Shown: positions 45,225-55,402, numbered from the stretch's first letter. The stretch is 64,000 bases of DNA from Tolypothrix bouteillei VB521301 (GCF_000760695.4 NZ_JHEG04000002.1:124001-188000); one strand, 5' to 3'. Made by a program: numbers and translations. The notes: generated from the letters alone by a model not told the origin.

Positions 45225-45321
45225 TGGCTAATGGCTAATGGCTAATGGCTAATGGCTAATGGCTAATGGCTAATGGCTAATGGCTAATGGCTAATAGCTA
45301 ATGGCTAATGGCTAATGGCTA
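45225..45321 (+). repeat. TGGCTAA heptamer tandem repeat
   Basis: About 14 units of TGGCTAA with one TAGCTAA variant, starting immediately after the stop codon of the preceding gene. This is the classical short tandemly repeated repetitive (STRR) sequence of Nostocales; other tracts lie at 53704-53826 and 63263-63325. Confidence 0.95.
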
Positions 45322-45348
45322 TTCGCAAAAGATTATTTGGAATGGCTT

Positions 45349-46107
45349 ATGTCTGAGTTGATTCAATTATCGCTAGCAGGTAAGGGTCGTTTGGTTATTC
45401 TAACCCCTCAAACTGTTCGTACCGCTTTTTTTCAATTGACTGAAGTTAACTCAAAATATACAGGTCGTCACAAATTTCCGCTCAACCGTCCTCTTCAGCG
45501 ATCGCTTAAATTATGGAAATTTAAAAATAAAAAGGAGGGAACTGTCTTGAGAAAAGCTTCTCTTCCATCTTGGGCGGAAAACATTGGGTGGCGGAAAACT
45601 GAAGCGACTTTACTTGATGCTTTATATCGAGCCGATCTAGATCGAGATCGGCTCTCACATTTACATAAGAAAGATATTGAGTATATTGAAAGGGAAATCA
45701 ATAAACAAATAATTTGGAATAATCTTGCTTTAGTCCGGGAGGAAGGGCGATTATTAGAAGGTTATGGACTTTGTGAAAAGGTTGGACAAAATCGAGAAAA
45801 AGTTAAATATATTCGACGCTATGGGATGATTTTTATCCTAGAGCCAATGATGCGTCAAGCTGTTCTGGAAACACAGAATTTAGATTTATTTATTCAGGAT
45901 GATAATTTTGACTTTCATCTCACTCGCTATCGTGGAGTACTTTTATCTTCTTCACGCTCGCGCATTCAGTTGTTGTTCCAACATCGCTTAGATTTTTCCA
46001 TAACTTGGACTTGTACCCTCGATCGCTTTCAGCCCCGTCAAATTTTCCGAATCAAAAGAATTTATCCCTGTGATGGCTTTCGTATTTTAACAGTGACCGA
46101 TGACTAG
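45349..46107 (+). CDS. Unrecognised protein, second of a two-gene unit
   Basis: 252 aa from the ATG at 45349, preceded by TGGAA; an in-frame TTG at 45337 adds four residues. No family recognised. The N-terminal 100 residues are basic (TGRHKFPLNRPLQRSLKLWKFKNKK), the centre is helical and charged (DLDRDRLSHLHKKDIEYIEREINKQ), and the C-terminal part is strand-rich (YGMIFILEP, YRGVLLSSSRSRIQLLFQHRLDFSITWTCTLDRF). The basic half could bind nucleic acid (inference only). Same direction as the preceding gene, separated by the heptamer tract, so probably one transcription unit. Confidence 0.65.
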   Translation: MSELIQLSLAGKGRLVILTPQTVRTAFFQLTEVNSKYTGRHKFPLNRPLQRSLKLWKFKNKKEGTVLRKASLPSWAENIGWRKTEATLLDALYRADLDRDRLSHLHKKDIEYIEREINKQIIWNNLALVREEGRLLEGYGLCEKVGQNREKVKYIRRYGMIFILEPMMRQAVLETQNLDLFIQDDNFDFHLTRYRGVLLSSSRSRIQLLFQHRLDFSITWTCTLDRFQPRQIFRIKRIYPCDGFRILTVTDD

Positions 46108-46264
46108 TGATGCCAATTCTCTATAACAATGAGCTTAATCTAATTTGATGAACTTTTGTGGAGTATTGCAGACATTCGCTCCTCAGCAAAGGTCACTTGT
46201 TGCAAGTTGTTAGTAACGATGTCTTACTGGTTAACAAAGAGCAGTTGGAACCTTCATGCAGTCA

Positions 46265-46285
46265 TTCCCAGCTAGAAGCTGGGAA
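46265..46285. repeat. TTCCCAGCT...AGCTGGGAA hairpin
   Basis: Nine-base perfect inverted repeat around AGA. It resembles the CCCAGGCTGAGCCTGGG palindrome inside MITE-like element B, so it may be a fragment of the same repeat class. It lies between convergent genes and could act as a terminator. Confidence 0.5.
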
Positions 46286-46328
46286 CGATCGCAAAAATTG
46301 GATATTTTTGCAATCGTTTGAGGAATCC

Positions 46329-47276
46329 CTAATAGAGTGACTTCACCCAATGCCATTCCTGAGCCAAGCCTTCAGCTAGAGAAACTTGAGGCTGATAACC
46401 CAGTATTCTCCGCGCTTTAGAGACATCTGCAGCCGTGTGACGGGCGTCTCCCATAGCTTTTTCTACGTGGTTTCTCTTAATAGGTTTTCCAACAATTTTT
46501 TCCATCGTATCTAAAACTTCGGTTAGTACAACTCGACTACCACCGCCAATGTTAAAGATTTCTCCCACGGCTTCAGGTACAGTCGCTGCAGCTAAATTGG
46601 CTGCTATGGCATCACTCACAAAGGTAAAGTCTCGTGTTTGATAACCATCTCCATAGATAGGAATAGCCTCATCCGATAACACAGATTTAAAAAACTTGTG
46701 AAACGCCATATCCGGACGCTGTCTCGGACCGTAAACTGTGAAATAACGCAACGCTACGTAAGGGACACCAAAATTTTTGTGATACAGTCTGCATAATTGC
46801 TCGGCTGCAAGTTTGGTAATACCGTAAGGCGAAACTGGTTTGGGGCACATTTCTTCATGAGTTGGAAGAGTCTCAGCATCGCCGTAGATGCTCGAAGTTG
46901 AAGCAAATACTAGCCTTTTCAACTGTTTTGCATCTTTTGCCGCTTCCAACAGAATTTGTGTAGCACTGATATTTCGTTCTGTATAGAGACGAAATCCTTG
47001 ACCCCAACTTGCCCGAACTCCCGCTTGTGCTGCCTGATGGTAAACTACGTCAACGTCTTTTAAGAGTGTTAACCAGTCTAAGGCGCGAATATCTCCTTCA
47101 ATTAATTCAAATTTAGGATGATTGTGCAAGTGTGCGATATTCTTACGTTTTAATGCAGGATCGTAGTAATCATTAAATTCGTCTATTCCAATGACTTCTT
47201 CACCTTGCTTCAACAGAGCTTCTACAAGGTTGGAACCTATAAATCCTGCAACTCCAGTAACTATACTTTTAACCAT
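46329..47276 (-). CDS. NAD-dependent sugar-nucleotide epimerase/dehydratase
   Basis: 315 aa from the ATG at 47276 (MVKSIVTG); the longer frame from 47318 adds an acidic stretch that is not family-like. Extended SDR: NAD motif TGVAGFIGSNL, active-site STSSIYG and YGITK (Y/K pair), then RYFTVYGPRQRPDMAF. The RPDMAFHKF motif and overall length resemble UDP-glucuronate/UDP-galactose 4-epimerases used for cell-envelope polysaccharides. It converts UDP-sugars in the cytoplasm. The exact sugar is not certain. Stands alone between an unknown pair and purD. Confidence 0.85.
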   Translation of the reverse strand: MVKSIVTGVAGFIGSNLVEALLKQGEEVIGIDEFNDYYDPALKRKNIAHLHNHPKFELIEGDIRALDWLTLLKDVDVVYHQAAQAGVRASWGQGFRLYTERNISATQILLEAAKDAKQLKRLVFASTSSIYGDAETLPTHEEMCPKPVSPYGITKLAAEQLCRLYHKNFGVPYVALRYFTVYGPRQRPDMAFHKFFKSVLSDEAIPIYGDGYQTRDFTFVSDAIAANLAAATVPEAVGEIFNIGGGSRVVLTEVLDTMEKIVGKPIKRNHVEKAMGDARHTAADVSKARRILGYQPQVSLAEGLAQEWHWVKSLY

Positions 47277-47989
47277 GTTTTGTACTTTTTCAATACCTGA
47301 ATCTATTTCAACTTCCACGTTAATCTCTCTGGTAGTTGAACCGCCATCAATTCACAATTATTTTTTACTATTCCACAAATAAAATCATGAAGTTCTCAAG
47401 AGATTACATTCATTTTCACTTTTAACTGTCTTCAGAAGAATTCAGGATATTTAATATCTTAATATCAACAGTGAATTTACTTATTTTTTGAGTAAATTTA
47501 AATGGAAAACAACATAGCTCGGTAAAATAACTGAAATTCAATTTGAGTTAAACAGTGACTGAAGTAGGTCGGTAAGAAAAGCTATAAGTATGTAAAAAAA
47601 TGTAAACCTTGTTCTGTTTGGAGTTGGGGGGTCTAGCCTGGATCTCGCCTAAAGGCGAACGAGCTTAGCGCAATTATTAACCAAAAAGATTGTTTGCCTC
47701 AACTTAACTTATATCCTTTAAGAAAAGAAGGGGCTTGCACAAGCATCAAAATTGGTGAAAAATTGTACGGCAAGTTGTCATTACAGTAACCAGTGACCAG
47801 TGACCCTCTGGGTTCGCCAGTTGCCTGCAAAGAGAAATCCTCCTATGGCACGAAAGTGCCATGCACAAGGGAACGCACTGGTCTCACCAGTGACCAGTAT
47901 TGAGAGATAACTGGTAATTCATGATTCACTGACAATCGGTAACTGATAACTGATAACTGGTAACCGATCCCAAGCTTAAGAGGACATCA
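47277..47989. other. Intergenic region with small repeats
   Basis: About 710 bases. The right half contains CAGTGACCAGTGACC-type repeats, a GGCACGAAAGTGCC hairpin near 47850 and AACTGATAACTGATAACTGG units just before purD. No gene is evident; the purD ribosome binding site (AAGAGGAC) is at the end. Confidence 0.55.
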
Positions 47990-49264
47990 GTGAAAGTTTT
48001 AGTTGTAGGTAATGGAGGGCGGGAACACGCTCTTGCCTGGAAATTGTTACAATCAAAGCAAATCGAGCAGGTTGTGTGCGTGCCGGGAAATGGCGGTACG
48101 GCAAGTATGGAACGCTGCCAAAACTTGTCTTTGTCTGTAGATGATTTTGAGGGAATCAGTCAAGTTGCCCAAAGAGAGGGTATTTCTTTAATTGTCGTTG
48201 GACCTGAAGTTCCGTTAGCAAAGGGAATCACAGATAACCTTCAAGCCAAAGGTTTTCTGGTTTTTGGTCCAAGCAAGGCAGGAGCGCAAATTGAAGCAAG
48301 CAAGGCTTGGGCAAAAGCACTGATGCAAGAAGCCAGTATTCCCACAGCGCGAGCTGCGGTATTTACAGAGGGAGAAGCAGCCAAATCTTACGTCAAGGCT
48401 CAGGGAGTACCAATTGTTGTCAAAGCCGATGGATTGGCAGCTGGTAAAGGTGTCATTGTTGCCGAAACATTGGAACAAGCACATAAAGCAATTGATGCCA
48501 TATTCGGAGGACAGTTTGGCAGTGCGGGAAAATTTGTCGTCATTGAAGAGTATTTAACCGGGCAAGAAGTTTCTGTGTTGGCATTGACTGATGGGGTTTC
48601 AATTCGCCCGTTGCTACCGGCTCAAGACCACAAGCGCATTGGAGAGGGGGATACCGGAGAAAATACTGGTGGGATGGGTGTTTACGCACCAGCCCCCATT
48701 GTGACACCTGAGTTGATGGCAAGCGTTCAGACAGAAGTTTTAGAGAAAGCGATCGCAATTTTACGAGCCAAGGGCATTGATTACCGGGGGGTATTATATG
48801 CTGGGTTGATGATTGGCGAGCAAGGAGAATTTAAGGTGTTGGAATTTAACTGTCGTTTTGGCGATCCAGAAACACAAGTGATACTACCACTCTTAGAAAC
48901 ACCTCTAGAAGAATTAATTCTTGCCTGCGTACAACAGCGCTTGAGTGAAATGCCACCCATTACTTGGAAACAAGGAGCATGTGCTACAGTAGTTGCGGCT
49001 TCTGGCGGTTATCCAGGAACCTATGAAAAAGGAAAAGCCATCACTGGCATCGATCGCGCAGAAGCATCAGGAACAATTGTATTTCACGCTGGCACTCAGC
49101 TCAACCACGGACAGTTAGTAACAGATGGCGGTAGAGTGTTAAATGTTACTGGAATCGGGGAAGATTTTGATGCAGCGCTCGATCGAGCCTACGCTGGGAT
49201 ACAGCAGATTCACTTTGAGGGAATGTATTATCGACGAGATATTGGGTATCGGGTAAGGAAATAG
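47990..49264 (+). CDS. purD: Phosphoribosylamine-glycine ligase PurD
   Basis: 424 aa, starting with GTG after an AAGAGGAC ribosome binding site. ATP-grasp enzyme that joins glycine to 5-phosphoribosylamine, the second step of purine synthesis. The N-terminal domain begins KVLVVGNGGREHALAWKL, the family hallmark. ATP-grasp signatures include VVKADGLAAGKGV and EEYLTGQEVS. FNCRFGDPETQ is the metal/ATP site. Normal length and no defects. It is followed by nblS in the same direction after a repeat-rich spacer of about 470 bases. Confidence 0.95.
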   Translation: MKVLVVGNGGREHALAWKLLQSKQIEQVVCVPGNGGTASMERCQNLSLSVDDFEGISQVAQREGISLIVVGPEVPLAKGITDNLQAKGFLVFGPSKAGAQIEASKAWAKALMQEASIPTARAAVFTEGEAAKSYVKAQGVPIVVKADGLAAGKGVIVAETLEQAHKAIDAIFGGQFGSAGKFVVIEEYLTGQEVSVLALTDGVSIRPLLPAQDHKRIGEGDTGENTGGMGVYAPAPIVTPELMASVQTEVLEKAIAILRAKGIDYRGVLYAGLMIGEQGEFKVLEFNCRFGDPETQVILPLLETPLEELILACVQQRLSEMPPITWKQGACATVVAASGGYPGTYEKGKAITGIDRAEASGTIVFHAGTQLNHGQLVTDGGRVLNVTGIGEDFDAALDRAYAGIQQIHFEGMYYRRDIGYRVRK

Positions 49265-49736
49265 GGGGTAGGGAGACAAGGGAGACAAGGGAGACAAGGA
49301 AGACAAGGAAGACAAGAGAGTATTTTCTACCCCCTCTCCCCCCTCTCCCGCATCTCCCCCCCTCCCCCTCTACCTTGTCCTCAATCCCTTCCTTATTTGT
49401 CAAAGAAACTGTTAATTTTGAGTTGTTAGGTTTATTTTCATTTGTAAATAAGTATGAAAACAGGAATGATGCCCTCCCAAACCGATTGAACTCACAGAAG
49501 CTGGCCTTGCATATAATAATTTGCATATTCTCAGGCTTTGAGAAAATCAGTCAAAATCCTTTCCCACTATCCTCTCTCCCCTCAGTCAACATGAGAAAAT
49601 TAAATGCCTCACAGCTTAATTAGGCAGATCCGATGACAAAAATTTTACCGTCAAGCAAGCACAACACACTTCCCTGACCCCTGACTCCTAATTTCTAACC
49701 CCTAACCTGACCTCTTTTTAATACGCTGAATTTAAG
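49265..49736. other. Intergenic region with GGGAGACAA tandem array
   Basis: Tandem nine-base GGGAGACAA-type units occupy 49271-49317, followed by a C-rich CTCTCCCCC stretch to about 49376. The remaining DNA up to nblS is AT-rich without a gene. Related to the CTTGTCTCCC tract at 17577-17638. Confidence 0.65.
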
Positions 49737-51668
49737 ATGCTGGCTATTTTAAAAACAATCAAAGAAGCAATTGTCAATTGGTGGTCGGAGTTCACCCTCC
49801 AGACAAAGCTTTTAGCGGCTGCTACATTAGTCGTGTCTTTGGTAATGAGTGGTTTGACCTTCTGGGCGATCAATACGATTCAGCTAGATGCACGTCTAAA
49901 CGACACGCGCTTTGGTCGGGATCTAGGGCTGTTATTGGCTGCCAACGTTGCCCCACTGATTGCCGATCGCAATCTTACAGAAGTGTCACAGTTCTCTCAA
50001 CGCTTTTACAGCAGCACTTCTAGTGTACGTTACATGCTCTACGCCGATGAAGAGGGGAAAATTTATTTTGGCATTCCCTTTTGGGAACCAGAAGTGGAAA
50101 CTTCCCTTGCTATCAAACGGCGAATACAGCTACCCGATGATTATGCTGCTGACGCTGATAAACCAATGGTGCGGCAACACAGATCTCCTGACGGGGAAGT
50201 TACCGATGTGTTTGTTCCTTTGACGGTAGATGGCAAATACTTAGGCGTGTTGGCGATTGGCATTAACCCCAACCCGGCTGCAGTTATCTCTACAAACTTC
50301 ACTCGCGATGTCACCATTGCCGTATTTATCTCGATTTGGGTGATGGTGATTTTAGGAGGAGTGATTAATGCTTTAACCATTACCAAGCCCATCAAAGAAT
50401 TACTCGTAGGGGTCAAACAAATTGCCGCAGGAAATTTTAAGCAGCAAATAGACTTACCACTAGGAGGTGAACTCGGAGAGTTAATTCTCAATTTTAATGA
50501 GATGGCAAAACGCTTGGAGCATTACGAGGAACAAAACATTGAAGAACTGACAGCAGAGAAAGCCAAACTCGAAACATTGGTTTCTACAATTGCCGATGGT
50601 GCTGTGCTGATTGATAACAATATGCAAGTCATTTTAGTTAACCCAACAGCAAGGCGAATTTTTAACTGGGAAGGTATTGAAGTTGTCGGAGAAAATGTTT
50701 TGCGTTACTTACCGCCCTCGGTAGAAATGGAAGTAAAGCGTCCTTTATATGAAATGGCACTTGGTGAATGCGAGAGTGCAGAATTTCGCCTTCTACTGAA
50801 CCAAACCACGCCAAGAACAATCCGCATTCTTTTAACAACAGTTGTTAACCAGCAACGAGAAAGTATTAAAGGTATTGCAATTACAGTACAAGATATCACT
50901 CGTGAAGTAGAATTGAACGAAGCAAAAAGCCAATTTATTAGCAACGTCTCCCACGAATTAAGAACTCCACTATTTAATATAAAATCTTTTATTGAAACAT
51001 TACACGAATACGGCGAAGACTTAAGCGCGGTAGAACGTCGGGAGTTTTTAGAAACTGTCAATCATGAAACAGACAGGTTGACTCGCTTAGTCAATGATGT
51101 TTTGGATTTATCAAAACTTGAATCAGGTCGCAGGTATCATTTAGATGGTGTCGATTTATCACAAGCAATTGAACAAACGCTGCGGACTTATCAATTGAAT
51201 GCCAAAGATAAAGGCATTGAACTGATTCAGGAAGTTTCTCCGAAGCTGCCATTAGTTGTGGGTAACTACGATCTGTTGCTGCAAGTGCTAGCAAATCTTC
51301 TGGGTAACGCACTCAAATTTACGCAAGCAGGTGGAAAAGTCGCAATGCGTGCCTACCAACTCGAACCAAGAACAAATTCAAGCGATCGCCAGACATCTCA
51401 AGTTAGAGTAGAAATTTCCGATACTGGCATTGGCATTGCCCCAGAAGATCAAGAAGCTATTTTTGACCGCTTCTTCCGAGTCGAAAATCGAGTGCATACC
51501 CTAGAAGGAACTGGTTTGGGTTTATCAATTGTCAGAAACATAATGGAAAAGCATCACAGCAAAGTTTATTTGGTGAGTGAAGTTGGAGTTGGCACTACTT
51601 TTTGGTTTGACTTAGCAGTATATGAAGAAGAAGCATCTCAAGTTGGGAAGTTGTCAACCGTAGCTTGA
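49737..51668 (+). CDS. nblS: Sensor histidine kinase NblS (Hik33/DspA type)
   Basis: 643 aa membrane kinase. TM1 at about 24-46 and TM2 at about 195-217 enclose a periplasmic sensor; a HAMP domain follows (about 217-270) and a PAS domain (about 280-385, IDNNMQVILVNPTARRIF). The kinase core has the H box SHELRTPLFNIKSF (H406), N box, G1 (DTGIGIAPEDQ), F box and G2 (GTGLGLSIV). This layout is the NblS/Hik33 family that senses light, redox and stress and acts on RpaB and related regulators. It lies downstream of purD on the same strand. Confidence 0.92.
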   Translation: MLAILKTIKEAIVNWWSEFTLQTKLLAAATLVVSLVMSGLTFWAINTIQLDARLNDTRFGRDLGLLLAANVAPLIADRNLTEVSQFSQRFYSSTSSVRYMLYADEEGKIYFGIPFWEPEVETSLAIKRRIQLPDDYAADADKPMVRQHRSPDGEVTDVFVPLTVDGKYLGVLAIGINPNPAAVISTNFTRDVTIAVFISIWVMVILGGVINALTITKPIKELLVGVKQIAAGNFKQQIDLPLGGELGELILNFNEMAKRLEHYEEQNIEELTAEKAKLETLVSTIADGAVLIDNNMQVILVNPTARRIFNWEGIEVVGENVLRYLPPSVEMEVKRPLYEMALGECESAEFRLLLNQTTPRTIRILLTTVVNQQRESIKGIAITVQDITREVELNEAKSQFISNVSHELRTPLFNIKSFIETLHEYGEDLSAVERREFLETVNHETDRLTRLVNDVLDLSKLESGRRYHLDGVDLSQAIEQTLRTYQLNAKDKGIELIQEVSPKLPLVVGNYDLLLQVLANLLGNALKFTQAGGKVAMRAYQLEPRTNSSDRQTSQVRVEISDTGIGIAPEDQEAIFDRFFRVENRVHTLEGTGLGLSIVRNIMEKHHSKVYLVSEVGVGTTFWFDLAVYEEEASQVGKLSTVA

Positions 51669-51876
51669 ACTTTTACTGCATAATAGAATGCAATCAAAAA
51701 ATTTATACCGCTGGATATTCTTAAATCAGAACCCAAATAGTTATGAGTTAACAATTGCTAAAGCAAAGAATGTCAACGATGAACTGACGAAAAAACAGTA
51801 AAGTGTGCAGTGTGAAGTAAGAAGTGAAAGGTTTTCATAATTTCACCCTCGCTCTTTCATTCTTCACGAGACATTC

Positions 51877-53718
51877 ATGACAGAACTTCTGATTCAAACG
51901 ACCTGGCTCATACCGTTCTACGGCTTGCTAGGAGCAATCCTCACCCTGCCATGGTCAACAGGCATTATCCGGCGCACTGGTCCCCGCCTTGCTGCCTACT
52001 TCAATCTCATCACGACCTTCAGTGCTTACATTCACGGTTTATTCGTTTTTAGCGCCTTTTGGAACAAACCACCCCAAGAGTTATTCATCCACTGGTTTAA
52101 AGTCGCGGATTTAGATCTATCATTTGCCCTAGAAATCTCATCCGTTAGCGTTGGGGCGATAGAACTAGTGACAGGTTTAAGCCTTTTAGCACAGTTATTT
52201 GCCCTAGGGTACTTGGAAAAGGACTATGGGCTGGCTCGTTTCTTTGCCCTGATGGGATTTTTTGAAGGAGCAATGAGTGGTTTAGCGCTTTCCAATTCCT
52301 TGCTACTATCCTATGGTTGGTTAGAACTGCTCACTCTATCAACATACCTACTCGTAGGGTTTTGGTACGCCCAACCCTTAGTTATGACAGCCGCCCGTGA
52401 CGCGTTTTTAACCAAACGAGTGGGAGACATTTTGCTATTGATGGGAGTTGTGGCGCTTTCAACTCACGCAGGTAGCACAAACTTTCCCAATTTATATCAA
52501 TGGGCGCAAACAACACATTTACCATCACAAACACTCGCACTGTTATGTTTGGCACTTATTGCAGGACCGACGGGAAAATGTGCTCAATTCCCCCTCCATT
52601 TGTGGTTGGATGAAGCGATGGAAGCCCCCAATCCGGCATCAGTTTTGCGGAACTCCCTGGTAGTTTCCTGTGGTGCCTATGTGTTAGTCAAACTTCAACC
52701 AATTTTAGCAATTTCACCGATTGCCCTCACAACTTTAGTTGCAATTGGTACAATTACCGCTGTTGGTTCCTCTCTTGTTGCTATTTCTCAAATCGATATC
52801 AAACGCGCTCTTTCTCATTCCACAAGCGCTTATATGGGGCTAGTTTTTATTGCAGTGGGAACGGGAGCAACAAACTTTGCCCTGATGATAATATTAACTC
52901 ACGCGATCGCCAAGGCTTTGTTATTTATGAGTATTGGTTGTGCGATCGCAACAACTAACACTCAAGACCTTACAGAAATGGGAGGGCTTGGAAAAACCAT
53001 GCCCATCACAGCTGGTGCTTTCATAATAGGTACAACTGGACTCATTGGATTATTTCCACTGAGTGATTTTGAGGCTTTCTCACAAGGAATTGAGCCATGG
53101 CAGTTCAATGCTCCTTGGTTAGTAAGTATCTTGCTTCTTGTAAATGCTTTAACGGCATTTAACCTCACTCGCGTGTTTCGTTTAGTTTTCTTAGGTTCAT
53201 CTCAAGCCAAAACCCGTCGTGCGCCCGAAGTAGGATGGCAAATGGCATTACCAATGGTTATTTTGGCAGTAACTACCCTATCCGTTCCCTTCATGCTGCA
53301 AAGTCTCGCTCTGATACCATCATGGAAAGCTATGAACATCTCAGCAAGTTTGCTGCCACTTCTATCTAGCGTTTTGGGTTGTGGGATTGGAACACTCATT
53401 GAACTGCGACGAGTCTGGTTAAGACCGATACAAAAAACCATGAAATTCTTACATGAGATGCTAGCTTATGATTTTTATATCAGCGAGTTTTACCGTATCA
53501 GTGTTGTTTTTGTGGTAACACAGTTATCCAAATTTACAGCTTGGTTCGATCGCTTCATTCTAGATGGCTCGGTAAACTTATTGGGATTAGTTACAGTTTT
53601 GAGCGGTCAAAGTTTGAAATACAGTATCTCTGGAAAATCTCAAATTTACGTTCTCACAATTTTATTGGGGCTTAGCTTTTTCACTATTTTTATGACATTT
53701 TTAAGGGCTAATGGCTAA
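51877..53718 (+). CDS. ndhF4: NDH-1 subunit NdhF4-type (CO2-uptake complex)
   Basis: 613 aa, about 15 membrane helices. Proton-translocating antiporter-like subunit of the NDH-1MS type complex, in the thylakoid or plasma membrane. Core residues are visible: TLSTYLLVGFWY, LTKRVGDILLL, and KCAQFPLHLWLDEAMEAPNPASV, the antiporter signature with the conserved Lys and His. The arrangement ndhF-ndhD-cup identifies a CO2-uptake NDH-1; the lack of a following cupS gene and the sequence type favour the constitutive NdhF4/NdhD4/CupB set over the inducible NdhF3 set. Its last codons and stop are written in the heptamer repeat. Confidence 0.82.
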   Translation: MTELLIQTTWLIPFYGLLGAILTLPWSTGIIRRTGPRLAAYFNLITTFSAYIHGLFVFSAFWNKPPQELFIHWFKVADLDLSFALEISSVSVGAIELVTGLSLLAQLFALGYLEKDYGLARFFALMGFFEGAMSGLALSNSLLLSYGWLELLTLSTYLLVGFWYAQPLVMTAARDAFLTKRVGDILLLMGVVALSTHAGSTNFPNLYQWAQTTHLPSQTLALLCLALIAGPTGKCAQFPLHLWLDEAMEAPNPASVLRNSLVVSCGAYVLVKLQPILAISPIALTTLVAIGTITAVGSSLVAISQIDIKRALSHSTSAYMGLVFIAVGTGATNFALMIILTHAIAKALLFMSIGCAIATTNTQDLTEMGGLGKTMPITAGAFIIGTTGLIGLFPLSDFEAFSQGIEPWQFNAPWLVSILLLVNALTAFNLTRVFRLVFLGSSQAKTRRAPEVGWQMALPMVILAVTTLSVPFMLQSLALIPSWKAMNISASLLPLLSSVLGCGIGTLIELRRVWLRPIQKTMKFLHEMLAYDFYISEFYRISVVFVVTQLSKFTAWFDRFILDGSVNLLGLVTVLSGQSLKYSISGKSQIYVLTILLGLSFFTIFMTFLRANG

Positions 53719-53826
53719 TGGCTAATGGCTAATGGCTAATGGCTGATAGCTAATGGCTAATGGCTGATGGCTAATGGCTGATAGCTGATGGCTAATAATG
53801 GCTGATGGCTGATAGCTGATGGCTTT
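53704..53826 (+). repeat. TGGCTAA/TGGCTGA heptamer tandem repeat
   Basis: About 16 TGGCTAA and TGGCTGA/TAGCTGA units. The tract begins inside the ndhF4 gene: its final residues (RANG) and TAA stop are formed by the first repeat units. Same class as 45225-45321 and 63263-63325. Confidence 0.95.
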
Positions 53827-53905
53827 TGAACAATTAGCAATTAGCAATTAGCAATTAGCTAATGACTATCTCCACTCAACAAACCACTACAAGTTTCTAA
53901 CCCCT

Positions 53906-55402
53906 ATGCTCAGTTCCTTGATTTGGATACCAGTACTGAGTGCTGCTGTCATCGCATTTTTTCCTAAAGTGACATCTCAAATTGCACGATGGATTGCATT
54001 TGGAAGTTCTTTGGTAATGTTAGCTTTGTCACTCTTTTTAGGCAGCCAGTTTCAATTATTAAATCCCACTTGGCAATTTCAAGAATATATTCCTTGGCTG
54101 GAAACATTGGGCATTCATTACCATTTAGGAATTGATGGTTTATCTCTACCTTTGCTCATCCTTAATGGATTGCTTACAAGCATTGCTATTTACACGACTC
54201 ATCCTCTCACTCATAGAACCCGGTTTTTCTATACGCTGATCTTGCTTTTAAATGCTGGGGTGTCAGGTGCTTTCTTATCTCAAAATTTGCTGTTGTTCTT
54301 TCTATTTTACGAAATAGAGTTGATTCCTTTGTATTTGCTGATTGCTATTTGGGGAGGCGATCGCCGGGAATATGCAGCCACAAAGTTTTTGATTTACACT
54401 GCAATTTCTGGCATTCTCATACTTGTAGCTTTTTTGGCATTAGTTGGGATGAGTGGTGCTACCAGCTTTGATTACAATCCCTCAGTTTCAAGTGCTCTAC
54501 CTTTGGCGACTCAAATCCCCCTTTTAGTGACAATTTTGCTGGGATTTGCTATAAAAACACCTCTTGTTCCCTTCCATACATGGTTACCAGACGCTCATGT
54601 TGAAGCATCAACACCCGTTTCCATACTGTTGGCGGGAATTCTTCTTAAGTTAGGGGCTTACGGTTTTTTACGTTTTGGCTTGGGCTTATTTCCTGAAGCA
54701 TGGTCAGTTCTTTCACCTTGGCTTGCTACCTGGGCGGTTGCGAGCGTTCTTTATGGAGTGATTGTTGCGATCGCACAAACAGATATGAAAAAGATGATTG
54801 CCTATAGTTCTATCGGACACATGGGTTATGTCTTGCTTGCTGCGGCGGCTGCAACTCCCATAAGTTTAATGGGTGCCATTGTTCAAATGATTAGTCACGG
54901 GTTAATCTCTAGTTTGCTCTTCCTCTTAGTAGGTATTGTTTACGATAAGACCTGTACCCGCAATCTGAATATCCTTAAAGGGTTGTTCAACCCAGAACAA
55001 GGCTTACCCGTCATTGGAACCCTTATGGTGATAGCAGTTATGGCAAGTGCAGGTATCCCCGGTATGGCAGGTTTTGTTGCTGAGTTTTTGTGTTTCCGAG
55101 GGAGTTTTTCTGTCTTTCCCATACAAACGCTTCTTTGTACGATGGGTACGGGATTAACCGCTGTATACTTTACAACGCTCGTTAACCGCGCTTTCTTTGG
55201 TCGCCTTCCTGAGGCAATGGCTGAACTACCTCCTGTAAAATGGTCAGAACGAATTCCTGCAGCCATATTAGCAGCAATTATCATCCTATTTGGAATTCAA
55301 CCAGGTTGGCTCATGAGTAAAAGCGAAGCAACCACATCTGCAATGAAACTTACCAGTTCTGAATTATTAGTTATCAACCAACCTTCTGTCGATCGCTTCT
55401 AA
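53906..55402 (+). CDS. ndhD4: NDH-1 subunit NdhD4-type (CO2-uptake complex)
   Basis: 498 aa, 14 membrane helices. Antiporter-like NDH-1 subunit. Markers are FFLFYEIELIPLYLLIAIWGG, the conserved Glu-Leu-Ile-Pro helix; KTPLVPFHTWLPDAHVEASTPVSILLAGILLKLG, the core H and K residues; and KKMIAYSSIGHMGYVLL. It follows ndhF4 after 187 bases occupied by the heptamer tract, and precedes the cup gene with a MITE-like repeat between. Works in CO2-to-bicarbonate conversion coupled to proton movement. The numeral 4 is inferred from neighbours. Confidence 0.85.
   Translation: MLSSLIWIPVLSAAVIAFFPKVTSQIARWIAFGSSLVMLALSLFLGSQFQLLNPTWQFQEYIPWLETLGIHYHLGIDGLSLPLLILNGLLTSIAIYTTHPLTHRTRFFYTLILLLNAGVSGAFLSQNLLLFFLFYEIELIPLYLLIAIWGGDRREYAATKFLIYTAISGILILVAFLALVGMSGATSFDYNPSVSSALPLATQIPLLVTILLGFAIKTPLVPFHTWLPDAHVEASTPVSILLAGILLKLGAYGFLRFGLGLFPEAWSVLSPWLATWAVASVLYGVIVAIAQTDMKKMIAYSSIGHMGYVLLAAAAATPISLMGAIVQMISHGLISSLLFLLVGIVYDKTCTRNLNILKGLFNPEQGLPVIGTLMVIAVMASAGIPGMAGFVAEFLCFRGSFSVFPIQTLLCTMGTGLTAVYFTTLVNRAFFGRLPEAMAELPPVKWSERIPAAILAAIIILFGIQPGWLMSKSEATTSAMKLTSSELLVINQPSVDRF

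Noticed and set aside
45225..45321. Heptamer tandem repeat considered as a CRISPR array
   Set aside because: Units are seven bases with no unique spacers; it is a known STRR class. No cas genes are present.
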